From a virus: a stretch of DNA of 34,407 nucleotides. Below the pieces are notes generated by a model that did no database searches, was not told the origin of the DNA, and saw only the letters and a program-made list of their open reading frames with translations. The position numbers were made by a program, and so were the translations under genes. The stretch lies in the IMG/VR virus record IMGVR_UViG_3300031576_000209, positions 1 through 34,407 of that record. One strand, written 5' to 3'. Shown here one piece after another: positions 1 to 6,309 of this stretch (positions within the stretch are counted from its first letter, which is position 1; the number at the start of each line of letters is the position of its first letter).

Positions 1-87
1 CTCCTGCCCATCCATCCATCGGCGCCGCAACAATCGATTTTCAGCGATCATGGTATCCAGGTTTGACACTCGATCTTCCAGGTTCAT
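1..87 (-). CDS. Start of an unidentified small protein, cut by the window edge
   Basis: The first 29 codons of a minus-strand gene are visible, beginning MNLEDRVSNLDTMIAENRLL and running off the left edge without a stop. The start is supported by a strong ribosome-binding site (AAGGAGG) ending six bases before the ATG. The visible part is a charged, leucine-spaced helix that could be a short coiled coil, ending in an Arg-rich patch. The function is not recognisable. It is the most distal visible gene of the leftward early transcription unit and its ATG overlaps the stop of the preceding small reading frame (ATGA). Confidence 0.5.
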   Translation of the reverse strand, partial: MNLEDRVSNLDTMIAENRLLRRRWMDGQE

Positions 88-206
88 TTTTCCTCCTTAC
101 CCACAGCCATTTCACGCGTGACGGCGCCGGAAATGGTCCCCTTCGGGCGGACCTTGCCGAGCCGCTGGCGGCACAATTTGCAGTGTCCATCATGTCTCCT
201 CGGCAT
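84..206 (-). CDS. Possible 40-residue zinc-knuckle protein
   Basis: A 40-codon minus-strand frame begins MPRRHDGHCKLCRQRLGKVR and ends at a TGA overlapping the ATG of the next gene, as at many junctions in this unit. It has one CxxC pair close to a histidine and is very basic, so it might bind zinc or nucleic acid. There is no clear ribosome-binding site before this ATG. A competing frame from the ATGATG near 194, preceded by AGGAGA, reads a low-complexity Arg/Pro sequence across the next gene and looks less protein-like. The call is tentative. Confidence 0.35.
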   Translation of the reverse strand: MPRRHDGHCKLCRQRLGKVRPKGTISGAVTREMAVGKEEK

Positions 207-230
207 CACGGCGACCGGCTTGGTGTGGTT

Positions 231-728
231 TCATGGCGCGAGTTCCATGAGCAGCCCTTCGAGGCGTTGATTGTGAGATTCCGTGTCCCAGGCGGCGGAC
301 CTGGCGGCGGGCCCGGCGGTGTCCCAGGTGGCGGCCCTGGCGGCGGCCCTCAGCGTGTCGTCGCCGGTTTCCAGGAAGTCGCGGACGATCTGGGGCGCGT
401 CCCACAGATGGAGCACATCGAGGGCCGACAGGCGCGCCGAGAGCCACAAGACATCCGTGGCGTCGGCGATCCACATCGTTTTACGTCGAGAACAGACGAT
501 CTTGTCGGTGTCGTGGACGACGCGGCCGCCGATCTCGCAGAGGGAGGCCCAGGAGGATGGGGCGTACTTGAGGGCGTCGATGGCGCGCGGGCTGGCGTGC
601 AGGCCGCGCTGACACAGGACGATGGGGCCGTCGTAGGTTTGCCATTCGCCGGCGATGGCTGGGGCGCCGTCACGGTAGACGGGGACGCCGTTGCGGGCGG
701 CGAGGAAATGCCAGGCCAGGCTGCTCAT
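231..728 (-). CDS. DUF7666-like phage protein of unknown function
   Basis: The protein has 165 residues. Its first ~95 residues carry the pattern I associate with DUF7666, common in phages: an opening SLAWHFLA, a central GLHAS followed by DALKYAP, and a positively charged strand containing DKIVCSRR. The C-terminal ~45 residues are an alanine/tryptophan repeat (ARAATWDTA, ARSAAWDT), often seen as a tail on this family. No enzymatic residues are evident and no biochemical function is known to me. The start follows a 13-codon reading frame with an ATGA overlap, suggesting translational coupling. It lies downstream of the recombination genes in the same leftward unit. Confidence 0.7.
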   Translation of the reverse strand: MSSLAWHFLAARNGVPVYRDGAPAIAGEWQTYDGPIVLCQRGLHASPRAIDALKYAPSSWASLCEIGGRVVHDTDKIVCSRRKTMWIADATDVLWLSARLSALDVLHLWDAPQIVRDFLETGDDTLRAAARAATWDTAGPAARSAAWDTESHNQRLEGLLMELAP

Positions 729-766
729 GTGTCCGCCATGCGCTCGTGGGTGGGCTCGTCGGTCAT
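725..766 (-). CDS. 13-codon reading frame with strong RBS (leader or micro-ORF)
   Basis: A frame of 13 codons (MTDEPTHERMADT) sits between the nuclease gene and the DUF7666-like gene. It has a near-ideal ribosome-binding site (GGGGAGG, seven bases before its ATG), while the downstream gene's own site is poor. Its TGA overlaps the next ATG (ATGA). It may act as a ribosome-loading leader that couples translation into the DUF7666-like gene; a functional peptide is also possible. Confidence 0.35.
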   Translation of the reverse strand: MTDEPTHERMADT

Positions 767-821
767 CGCAGCCTCCCCGCTGAGCGTGCCACGGGGCCCC
801 GTGACGTTCCGCCGCCCAGCG

Positions 822-1739
822 TCACGCGCGTTTCCATCCCCACCGCTCCCCCGGCTCGCCGGTCTTGATGTAGCGGCCGAGTCCGTCCGCGTCGAGCGCG
901 GCCACGTCCGCCGTCTCGCGCCCCTTCGTCTCGCTCGGTCCCCACACTTTGCCGTCGCGCTCGACAGCGCCACCGGCCCGGACAAACCCGCGCGCCGCTT
1001 CTTTCGCCACGGCGACCCACTTCTCGGCCAGCGCAATCCGGTCCACGAGCGCCAGGGCCGACGCATCGGTCAGCGCCGTCTCGCCGAGCGGCGCCAGGGC
1101 CGTCTCGATGTGTGCCCGCCAGGTCGGGCAGTGGTGGCGCATGTAGCAGGCCGTCTCGCACCACGGCCCGCGCGTCGCCTCGGCCGGCCGCGAGGCAGCC
1201 GCCTTGATCCTGGCGATCCAGGTCGGCCAGTCCGCGCGCCACGCCGAGCAGAGCGCGCCCACTCGCACGTCGGCGTCTCCGACGAACACCGGCGCCCATG
1301 ACACGGCGTCAGCCTCCCTGGTTAGGCCAGCGGCGATGGCGTAGGCGGCGAGTTGCAGGTTGTCGGTCGCGGGGGGCACCTTGTCGGGTGCCCCGGTTTT
1401 CCAGTCGAGCACCACGAGGCCGTCGGCGCCGCAGTCCAGGACCGCGTCCGCGGTGCCATGCGTGATCTCGGTGCCGTCCTCGTCGCGCAGCACGACCTCC
1501 ACCTCCACGTCCGCGCCCACAGCCCCCGGCCACGTCCCGAGCAGCCCCACGGCCGCGCGGGCGCCCTCGTGATCCGGCTCGTAGTACGGCGCGCCCTCGG
1601 CACGGCCAAAGCCACGGGCGATCTGGTCGTGGATATCGCGGCCACGGTCAGCGGCCTCGGACACCTCGGGGTATTGCGCCGCCAGCGCCGGGCCAAGCCC
1701 GCACCGCTCCGCCAGGTTGAGCGCCGACGGGCGGATCAT
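822..1739 (-). CDS. PD-(D/E)XK exonuclease with probable Fe-S cluster (Cas4/RecB-like)
   Basis: This 305-residue protein has the RecB-family nuclease core: His37 in DIHDQ, Asp98 in HGTADAVLD, Asp112 and Lys114 in VLDWKTG, and the Gln129/Tyr133 pair in QLAAYA. A lone Cys13 near the N-terminus and Cys194, Cys198 and Cys204 (WCETACYMRHHC) near the C-terminus recall the iron-sulfur cluster frame of Cas4 and AddB nucleases. It probably resects double-stranded DNA ends to feed the annealing protein encoded two genes upstream. The start chosen has GGAGG at a good distance and overlaps the preceding stop (ATGA); an in-frame extension to 1946 lacks protein character. Phage relatives are often annotated DUF2800 or PD-(D/E)XK nuclease. 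Confidence 0.8.
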   Translation of the reverse strand: MIRPSALNLAERCGLGPALAAQYPEVSEAADRGRDIHDQIARGFGRAEGAPYYEPDHEGARAAVGLLGTWPGAVGADVEVEVVLRDEDGTEITHGTADAVLDCGADGLVVLDWKTGAPDKVPPATDNLQLAAYAIAAGLTREADAVSWAPVFVGDADVRVGALCSAWRADWPTWIARIKAAASRPAEATRGPWCETACYMRHHCPTWRAHIETALAPLGETALTDASALALVDRIALAEKWVAVAKEAARGFVRAGGAVERDGKVWGPSETKGRETADVAALDADGLGRYIKTGEPGERWGWKRA

Positions 1740-1939
1740 TTGGCGCCTCCACGGATCGCCGCCTTGTTGCGATAGGCAGGCCCCACCGCTCCGGTTTCGA
1801 TTATGTCGGCTAACCAGTAAGTCTCGGCAACCATGTTTCGGACGCGCAGGAATCTCAGAATGGCCGCTCTTTCCTCGGCGCGCCCAGCTTTTCGGGCTTC
1901 CTCGTTCGTGGCTTTCGACTTGTTCGGTTTTTCTTTCAT
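1736..1939 (-). CDS. Small basic helical protein of unknown function
   Basis: The protein has 67 residues: a Lys/Glu-rich N-terminus followed by a predicted helix (AEERAAILRFLRVRNMVAET), then a short tail rich in Lys, Arg and Gly. It overlaps both neighbours by the ATGA arrangement, so it is translated together with the annealing-protein and nuclease genes and may be an accessory factor of that recombination pair. A GGAAGG ribosome-binding site precedes the ATG. No known family is recognised. Confidence 0.65.
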   Translation of the reverse strand: MKEKPNKSKATNEEARKAGRAEERAAILRFLRVRNMVAETYWLADIIETGAVGPAYRNKAAIRGGAK

Positions 1940-2739
1940 GCGACACCTTCCGTCTTTGCGTCGGCCGTCAGCGTCTCCATCTCGTCGAGCTTGAGTTGCG
2001 AGCCGCGCGTGACGGCGCGGCCGACCTTCGCCGAGATCCACTCCATGCGCCTGGCGTCGTCCGGCAGCCACGAGAGCGCGTGCCACAGCGCCGCGTACCG
2101 CTCGCGCGCCGTCGGCGCTTTGTCCTTCGGCGGCACCTTTTCGGCGCCCTTGCCCGCGTTGAGATGCGACCGCTCGCCCTGATACACGCTGAGCTGGTAC
2201 CCGGCGAAGAACCACGCCGTGCCGAGCGCGTTGGTGACCGCGCCCTTCTCCGCCCATTCGCGCTCCGAGTTGTCGCTGCCGCCTGGGATCGTTGGGCCCT
2301 TGGCGACTTGGACACTGAGGCGCTGGCCGTGCTCGTAGGCGTACCAGATGTGGAGGCGGCAGGTCGCGCGCCACGCGTCTACGACTTCCCCGCTTCTCAG
2401 CGTCTGTCTGTATGCGTCGCTCTCCAGTTTCTCGACGTTGAACCCCCAGCCGACACCGAGCGGGCCGAACAGCCCTAGGAGCACGCCGGGCAGGTATCCC
2501 GGGTTGATGTCCGTCAGGCCGATGGCGCCAGCGCGCCCGCCGGAGATGGCCTTGTACGCTCCGGGCGGCAGTTGGGCATCGAGCTTGGCGAACGCCTCGG
2601 CCAGCGGAATGCCGGTCAGCGTGCGGTAGTCAGCGATTGGCGCGCGATCCGTCGGTAGCACCACGCCGGCAAGATTGCCGTCGTTCATTGCGGCAACTCG
2701 CAATTCAGCAGCCTCGGTCATCGTCGGTTTGGCGGTCAT
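1936..2739 (-). CDS. Probable single-strand DNA annealing protein (Rad52/RecT-superfamily type)
   Basis: The product has 267 residues. Two segments point to a phage recombination mediator. Residues ~61-100 contain ISGGRAGAIGLTDINPGY followed by LFGPLGVGWGF, the start of an annealing-protein core. Residues ~166-190 contain KGAVTNALGTAWFFAGY followed by LSVYQGE, resembling the 'KxAxTdAlkxAaxxLG...vYxG' signature of Rad52/Sak/RecT-type annealing proteins. The role would be annealing complementary single strands during recombination-dependent replication or repair. Location supports it, because the gene is coupled to a RecB-like nuclease two genes downstream. The start follows GGAGG. The exact subfamily is uncertain; I rely on pattern memory, not a search. 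Confidence 0.6.
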   Translation of the reverse strand: MTAKPTMTEAAELRVAAMNDGNLAGVVLPTDRAPIADYRTLTGIPLAEAFAKLDAQLPPGAYKAISGGRAGAIGLTDINPGYLPGVLLGLFGPLGVGWGFNVEKLESDAYRQTLRSGEVVDAWRATCRLHIWYAYEHGQRLSVQVAKGPTIPGGSDNSEREWAEKGAVTNALGTAWFFAGYQLSVYQGERSHLNAGKGAEKVPPKDKAPTARERYAALWHALSWLPDDARRMEWISAKVGRAVTRGSQLKLDEMETLTADAKTEGVA

Positions 2740-2957
2740 GTCGAGCCTCCCAGGTTGTCGCAGACGGTGATCAGGTTCTTCGCGGCGCGCTCCAGGTCGC
2801 GGAGCCGCGCATTGAGGTTCGCGGTGGAGAGCGACGGCCCCGCGTAGGTGGAGCGGCAGTCGCGGCACGTCCACAGGTAGAGCACGCCACCGAGGCCGTC
2901 GTCCTGTTCGCCGTTGTAGGCGGCGCCTTCGGCAGAGGCCGAATGATCGCATGTCAT
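2736..2957 (-). CDS. Small putative zinc-binding protein
   Basis: A 73-residue protein with four possible zinc ligands: Cys3 and His5 in TCDHS, and Cys31 and Cys34 in TCRDC. The pairs are separated by a short Gly/Asp-rich stretch and a hydrophobic strand (GGVLYLW), as in a minimal zinc ribbon, and a helical C-terminus follows (NLNARLRDLERAAKNL). A GGAG site precedes the ATG at a normal distance. The stop overlaps the start of the annealing-protein gene (ATGA). The function is unknown; a DNA- or protein-binding accessory role in the recombination unit is an inference. Confidence 0.65.
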   Translation of the reverse strand: MTCDHSASAEGAAYNGEQDDGLGGVLYLWTCRDCRSTYAGPSLSTANLNARLRDLERAAKNLITVCDNLGGST

Positions 2958-3184
2958 TTGATCAACTCCTCGACCGGGCGGCCCGTGTCCGGTGGCTCCG
3001 CGGGCCGCGGCCACGGCGCCGCGAGTTCGGCCCGCAGGTCGTTCACGAGCTTGATCGCATCATCGACGGGAAGGCCGATCCTGACGACGCTAAATTCCGT
3101 GGTCACGGTCACGCTGATTTCGCCGCCGTTGCGGCTCACGACCGCGGCGGCGTTCCCGTTTGTCGCTGCGAATCCCGAGGCCAT
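2954..3184 (-). CDS. Small unrecognised protein
   Basis: A 76-residue product with alternating hydrophobic residues predicted as beta strands (GEISVTVTTEFSVVRIGL), then a helix (DAIKLVNDLRAEL) and a proline-rich end. The ribosome-binding site is weak (GGTGG), but the gene sits within the tightly packed leftward unit, starting just after the upstream zinc-finger gene and overlapping the next gene by four bases. The longer in-frame extension to 3367 has no protein character. No family is recognised. Confidence 0.55.
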   Translation of the reverse strand: MASGFAATNGNAAAVVSRNGGEISVTVTTEFSVVRIGLPVDDAIKLVNDLRAELAAPWPRPAEPPDTGRPVEELIK

Positions 3185-3186
3185 GG

Positions 3187-3396
3187 CTACCACCACTGCC
3201 TGCCGTAGCTGAGCGGCAGCACCGGCCAGTCCGCCGTCTCTCGGCGGTCCGCCTCGCAGGTGCGGCACACCATCTCGCCACTGTCCGAGACCAGCCCGTC
3301 CGACGGTCGCCGGTCGCACTGGACGCAGTGGCTGCTCATGTCGCAGATGTCTCCGCAGTCGTCGCACCAGTCCAAGGGCCGCTCGCGTGTTTCCAT
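3187..3396 (-). CDS. Small double zinc-ribbon protein, first gene of the recombination unit
   Basis: A 69-residue protein with seven cysteines: Cys11/Cys14/Cys18 (CDDCGDIC), Cys24/Cys27 (CVQC) and Cys44/Cys47 (CRTC), enough for one or two zinc ribbons. The start at 3396 has GGAGG five bases upstream. A second in-frame ATG at 3408 lies seven bases after a good -10 box, exactly where a leaderless transcript would begin, so the protein may instead start MEANMETRE (73 residues). Such small cysteine-rich phage proteins often modulate host enzymes or bind nucleic acid, but no specific function can be assigned. It is the promoter-proximal gene of the P3408 unit. Confidence 0.65.
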   Translation of the reverse strand: METRERPLDWCDDCGDICDMSSHCVQCDRRPSDGLVSDSGEMVCRTCEADRRETADWPVLPLSYGRQWW

Positions 3397-3415
3397 GTTG
3401 GCCTCCATGCAGGCC

Positions 3416-3443
3416 ACTATATCCCGTACAGACACGGTGTCAA
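3416..3443 (-). promoter_or_regulatory. Sigma70-type promoter P3408
   Basis: On the minus strand a perfect TTGACA (3438-3443) is followed after 16 bases by TATAGT (3416-3421). Seven bases then separate the -10 box from an ATG at 3406-3408, so transcription would begin at or beside that ATG. It should drive the leftward zinc-ribbon, annealing-protein and nuclease unit. The segment TGTGTTGACAC at its -35 also occurs in P6237. Confidence 0.7.
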
Positions 3444-3447
3444 CACA

Positions 3448-3471
3448 AAAAAGCACGTGACATCCGTTCAG
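3448..3471. repeat. 24-bp repeated element, copy 1 (upstream of P3408)
   Basis: Positions 3448-3471 match 9886-9909 with one difference, in the same orientation. The element contains the palindrome CACGTG within GCACGTGACAT and a run of A at one end, which reads as T on the minus strand. Its end is 4 bases from the -35 box of P3408; copy 2 is placed almost identically beside P9835. This copy also includes the stop codon of the ribbon-helix-helix gene. A shared operator or upstream promoter element is the simplest reading. Confidence 0.7.
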
Positions 3472-3764
3472 GTGCCGAGTGCCGCCGTGCGGAGGAGCGC
3501 GGAGACGGTCACGGCACGCTTGGCGGCGAGAGCCTGGAGCCGCTCGTACTCGGCGGCGGTCAGGCGCACGCCGAACGTGATCGACCTCGCGTTCTCCGCG
3601 TCCACCGCCTTCCGTCCCTTCCCCGTGCGCTTCCCGGCCGTCGCCAGCCCGCGCCATGTGCCGTCCGGTCCACGCTCCAGGGATAGCAGTCGGTACCGCC
3701 GCTGGCGGCACCACGCGATGGCGTCGGCCTCGGTGGCGAATCCCGGCAGTCTGTAGATCGTCAT
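3468..3764 (-). CDS. Ribbon-helix-helix DNA-binding protein
   Basis: The protein has 98 residues. Residues ~58-98 fit a ribbon-helix-helix (CopG/Arc/MobC-like) fold: a strand (SITFGVRLT), helix A (AAEYERLQALAAKR), a short turn and helix B (TVSALLRTAAL). The first ~45 residues form a separate small alpha/beta domain (TIYRLPGFATEADAIAWC). Such proteins bind DNA as dimers and usually repress promoters or help nicking complexes. It is the last gene of the ParB-like/helicase unit, with an ATGA overlap and GGGGAGG before its start. Its stop lies inside the repeat beside P3408, so regulation of that promoter is a plausible inference. Confidence 0.75.
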   Translation of the reverse strand: MTIYRLPGFATEADAIAWCRQRRYRLLSLERGPDGTWRGLATAGKRTGKGRKAVDAENARSITFGVRLTAAEYERLQALAAKRAVTVSALLRTAALGT

Positions 3765-5389
3765 CCGTCCTCCCCTGGTTGTCGTTCGAGCAGCCGCTCG
3801 CGCACGTCGCGCGACAGCGGCTGCCATCGGTTATTGGCCAGCGCATCGAGCACGCGCTTGGCCGTCGTCATCGACATTTCGCGCGCGTCGTAGCCGCGCT
3901 TGCCCAGCACATCGGCCATGCGGAACGTGCAGAGATTCTTGTCTATCCGCTGGAACAGTTGCCCCAGAAGCCGCGACGCCTGCCGCTTCGTGCACGTTGC
4001 CGGAAGCGGCACCTTGAATTTCGCCAGCGTCTCAAGCTGCCTGTCGCTCGCGGGTGCACCGCCGAACCGGTCGTCGATGTGTCTCGGGTCCGGCACTCCG
4101 AGCACCGCGAACGGGTCCACGTCCTGCGTCGCGTACCGCACGTTCGCGCGGACGCCCGCGCGCCTCGCCGCCGCGCGCTTCCGCTCCTCCTCGATCTCTC
4201 GCGCCGCCTCTTCTAGCGCGCGCATCGGGTCCTGCGTGTCGCTCACCTTGCGTTCGGCGAGCGCCCGCACTTCGTCGTCGTACCGGCCGCCGAGGATATC
4301 CACCGCCGACACGAGATGGTGCCGGCCGGAATTGCCCACGAAATCCAGCAAGAGCAGATCGGCTTTGCCGGGCGCGTTCCGCGTGCCCCTTCCGACCATC
4401 TGAGCGTACAGGGCGCGGCTCTTGGTCGGCCGCGCAATTCCGATCAAGCTCAAGCCTGGGTCGTCGTAGCCCTCGGTGAACACGGCGCAGTTGCACAGAA
4501 ACTGGAACTCGCCGCGCTGGTGGCGCGCGATGATCCTCCGGCGCTCGCCCATCTCCGTCGTACCGTCGAGCGCCATCGCCGAGTCCGGCTTGTACCGGTT
4601 CAGCACCTCGGCCAGCCGGTGAGCTGCCTCAATGCTCGTCGTGAACAGCAGCCCGCGCCGGCCGCCCGCCAGATCCACCGTCGGTTTCGCCACTTGGTGC
4701 AGCACGGCCTCGGCCCGCATGATGGCGTCGAGTTGGCCCTGGTTGAGGTCGCCGGCGACGGTGCCCACGTCGGCGAGCCGCACGTCCTCGCACAGGACGC
4801 GCTGGCACCGGATCGGGCAGAGCCAGCCGTCGCGGATCGCGTCGGGTAGCTCGTAGGTGTAGGACACCTCATCGAACACCTGGCCCATGGCCAGCTCGTC
4901 GGCGCGGTCGGGGGTCGCGGTAAGCCCGAGCACTTTCGCGCCGGAGTAGTAGTCGAGCACCTTGCGATAGCTCGCGGCAGGGGCGTGGTGAGCTTCATCG
5001 ACGACCACGAGCGCGAACGCTCCGGGGCCGCCGAATCTCGCAAGGCGCGCGTCTTGGCTGATCGTCTGCACCGACGCCACGACCACGGGCGCCAGCATGG
5101 GCGCCATCTCCTCGGCCTTGTCGATGGCGGGTCGACGGCCCGTGTTGCGCTCGATCCGGTCTGCCGCCTGGCGGACCAGTTCATCACGGTGGGCGAGCCA
5201 GAGCGTGCGCTTGCCCACGCGCGCCAGCACCTCGACGCCCACCTCGGTTTTGCCGAGGCCGGTGGCCATCACGACGAGCGTGGAGCGCGCGTCACCGCGG
5301 AGATGGGCCAGCACGGACTCCACGGCGGCCTCCTGGTAGGGGCGGAGCGCATGACCGGCGCCTGGCACTAGGGCGAGCTGCAGGGTCAT
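3761..5389 (-). CDS. Superfamily 2 DEAH helicase
   Basis: This 542-residue ATPase carries the helicase motifs in order: LRPYQ near 16-19, Walker A ATGLGKT (42-48), DEAH (131-134), motif III TAT (157-159), and in the second RecA domain TEGYDDPGLS and QMVGRGTR (330-337, with the arginine fingers). This is the UvsW/type I restriction R-subunit style of SF2 translocase, which unwinds or remodels branched DNA. The C-terminal ~110 residues, with SDRQLETLAKFKV and ANNRWQPLS, form a small helical domain common in phage helicases. The start was chosen for its ATGA overlap with the ParB-like gene. A role in replication initiation or recombination-dependent replication is likely. Confidence 0.9.
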   Translation of the reverse strand: MTLQLALVPGAGHALRPYQEAAVESVLAHLRGDARSTLVVMATGLGKTEVGVEVLARVGKRTLWLAHRDELVRQAADRIERNTGRRPAIDKAEEMAPMLAPVVVASVQTISQDARLARFGGPGAFALVVVDEAHHAPAASYRKVLDYYSGAKVLGLTATPDRADELAMGQVFDEVSYTYELPDAIRDGWLCPIRCQRVLCEDVRLADVGTVAGDLNQGQLDAIMRAEAVLHQVAKPTVDLAGGRRGLLFTTSIEAAHRLAEVLNRYKPDSAMALDGTTEMGERRRIIARHQRGEFQFLCNCAVFTEGYDDPGLSLIGIARPTKSRALYAQMVGRGTRNAPGKADLLLLDFVGNSGRHHLVSAVDILGGRYDDEVRALAERKVSDTQDPMRALEEAAREIEEERKRAAARRAGVRANVRYATQDVDPFAVLGVPDPRHIDDRFGGAPASDRQLETLAKFKVPLPATCTKRQASRLLGQLFQRIDKNLCTFRMADVLGKRGYDAREMSMTTAKRVLDALANNRWQPLSRDVRERLLERQPGEDG

Positions 5390-6237
5390 TCCCGCGCCTC
5401 GCGCGGCAGATTGGCGAGCTGCGAGGCGGTCAGGTACCCTGAGCCCTGACACGCGGGGCAGTCAGCCACGCCATAGCCTTCCTTGGCCACGTCGCAGTAC
5501 CCGCAGTCCCCGGCCGGCATGGAGGCCCGGATCTCGCCCCCCGCGGCCCGGACCATGCCCCGGAGCCGCTGCCACTGGACGCCCGACCACCCGTGATCGG
5601 GCTCGGCGGTGGTCAGCTTGCCGAGCGCGGCCGAGAGCTGAGCCGCTGCCTCGCTCAACACGCGGCCCAAGGCGGCCCGTTTGGCGTCGTAGTCGGCCCG
5701 TGGGTCCACCTTGGGCTCCTCGGCCTCTCCTGGCGCATCCTGTGCGGCCTCGGCGCGCTTGATGGCACGCTTGACGGTGGACTCCGAGATGCCGGCGGCC
5801 TTAGCTACCGCGAGCAGTGCCGCCGCCTTTGACGCGCCACGGCCGACATTTGTCGGTGTCGCTGGCTTTGACGCGGCGTCCGGTGCAAATGACCCTTTCG
5901 GTCGTGGCGCCAACGCGGCGACAGCCTCCGCGATCTCGGCGTCTGAGAGGCTGCGACGGCGGGCGTTCTCGGCGAGGGCGAGCGACGCCGCCTCGTCGTC
6001 GGTGCACTCGATCACGTCGGCGCGGATGGCGCTGCGCTTGGTGAGCTTGTGGGCGGCGACGCAGTGGAGGCCGTAGAGGACGCGGCGGTCCGGGGTCACG
6101 CCGATGGGCGGGAGAGCGGAGCCACGCTCTAACTCGTCCACGAGGCCATCGAGCACGGCCTGGTCGAGGTGCTTGTCCCAGCCTCCAGGGAGCTTGAGCG
6201 AGGTGATCTTGACAACACTGGTCACGCGGTGGTGCAT
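5386..6237 (-). CDS. ParB-like nuclease-domain protein with HTH and C-terminal zinc ribbon
   Basis: The 283-residue protein begins with a ParB/Srx-type domain (residues ~10-95: LPPIGVTPDRRVLYG, then ECTDDEAASLALAEN). A helix-turn-helix-like segment follows (AKAAGISESTVKRAIKRAE, ~146-163), then a C-terminal zinc ribbon with Cys245/Cys248 (CGYC) and Cys260/Cys263 (CPACQGSG, DnaJ-like). In chromosomal ParB the box after 'YG' has a conserved arginine used for CTP binding; here it reads GLHCVAAHK, so that arginine is absent. It probably binds phage DNA and may recruit the helicase encoded next, whose start overlaps its stop. The ATG lies six bases after a -10-like box with no separate ribosome-binding site, so the mRNA may be leaderless. 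Confidence 0.8.
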   Translation of the reverse strand: MHHRVTSVVKITSLKLPGGWDKHLDQAVLDGLVDELERGSALPPIGVTPDRRVLYGLHCVAAHKLTKRSAIRADVIECTDDEAASLALAENARRRSLSDAEIAEAVAALAPRPKGSFAPDAASKPATPTNVGRGASKAAALLAVAKAAGISESTVKRAIKRAEAAQDAPGEAEEPKVDPRADYDAKRAALGRVLSEAAAQLSAALGKLTTAEPDHGWSGVQWQRLRGMVRAAGGEIRASMPAGDCGYCDVAKEGYGVADCPACQGSGYLTASQLANLPREARE

Positions 6238-6243
6238 GCTGGC

Positions 6244-6272
6244 ACCCTATTCCTGCACAGTCAGAGTGTCAA
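6244..6272 (-). promoter_or_regulatory. Sigma70-type promoter P6237, apparently leaderless
   Basis: On the minus strand TTGACA (6267-6272) is followed after 17 bases by TAGGGT (6244-6249) and then, six bases later, by the ATG of the ParB-like gene. The distance from TTGACA to the ATG is 29 bases, the same as between P3408 and the ATG at 3408, and both share TGTGTTGACAC at the -35. The -10 is a weak match apart from its TA---T frame. Confidence 0.55.
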
Positions 6273-6309
6273 CACAATTATGGTGGCAACGCGGACCCGT
6301 CCTAATTTC

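Noticed and set aside
63-1301. Plus-strand open frame of 412 codons
   Set aside because: It lies opposite the DUF7666-like and nuclease genes, has Gly/Pro/Arg low complexity typical of a GC-rich shadow frame, and no ribosome-binding site.
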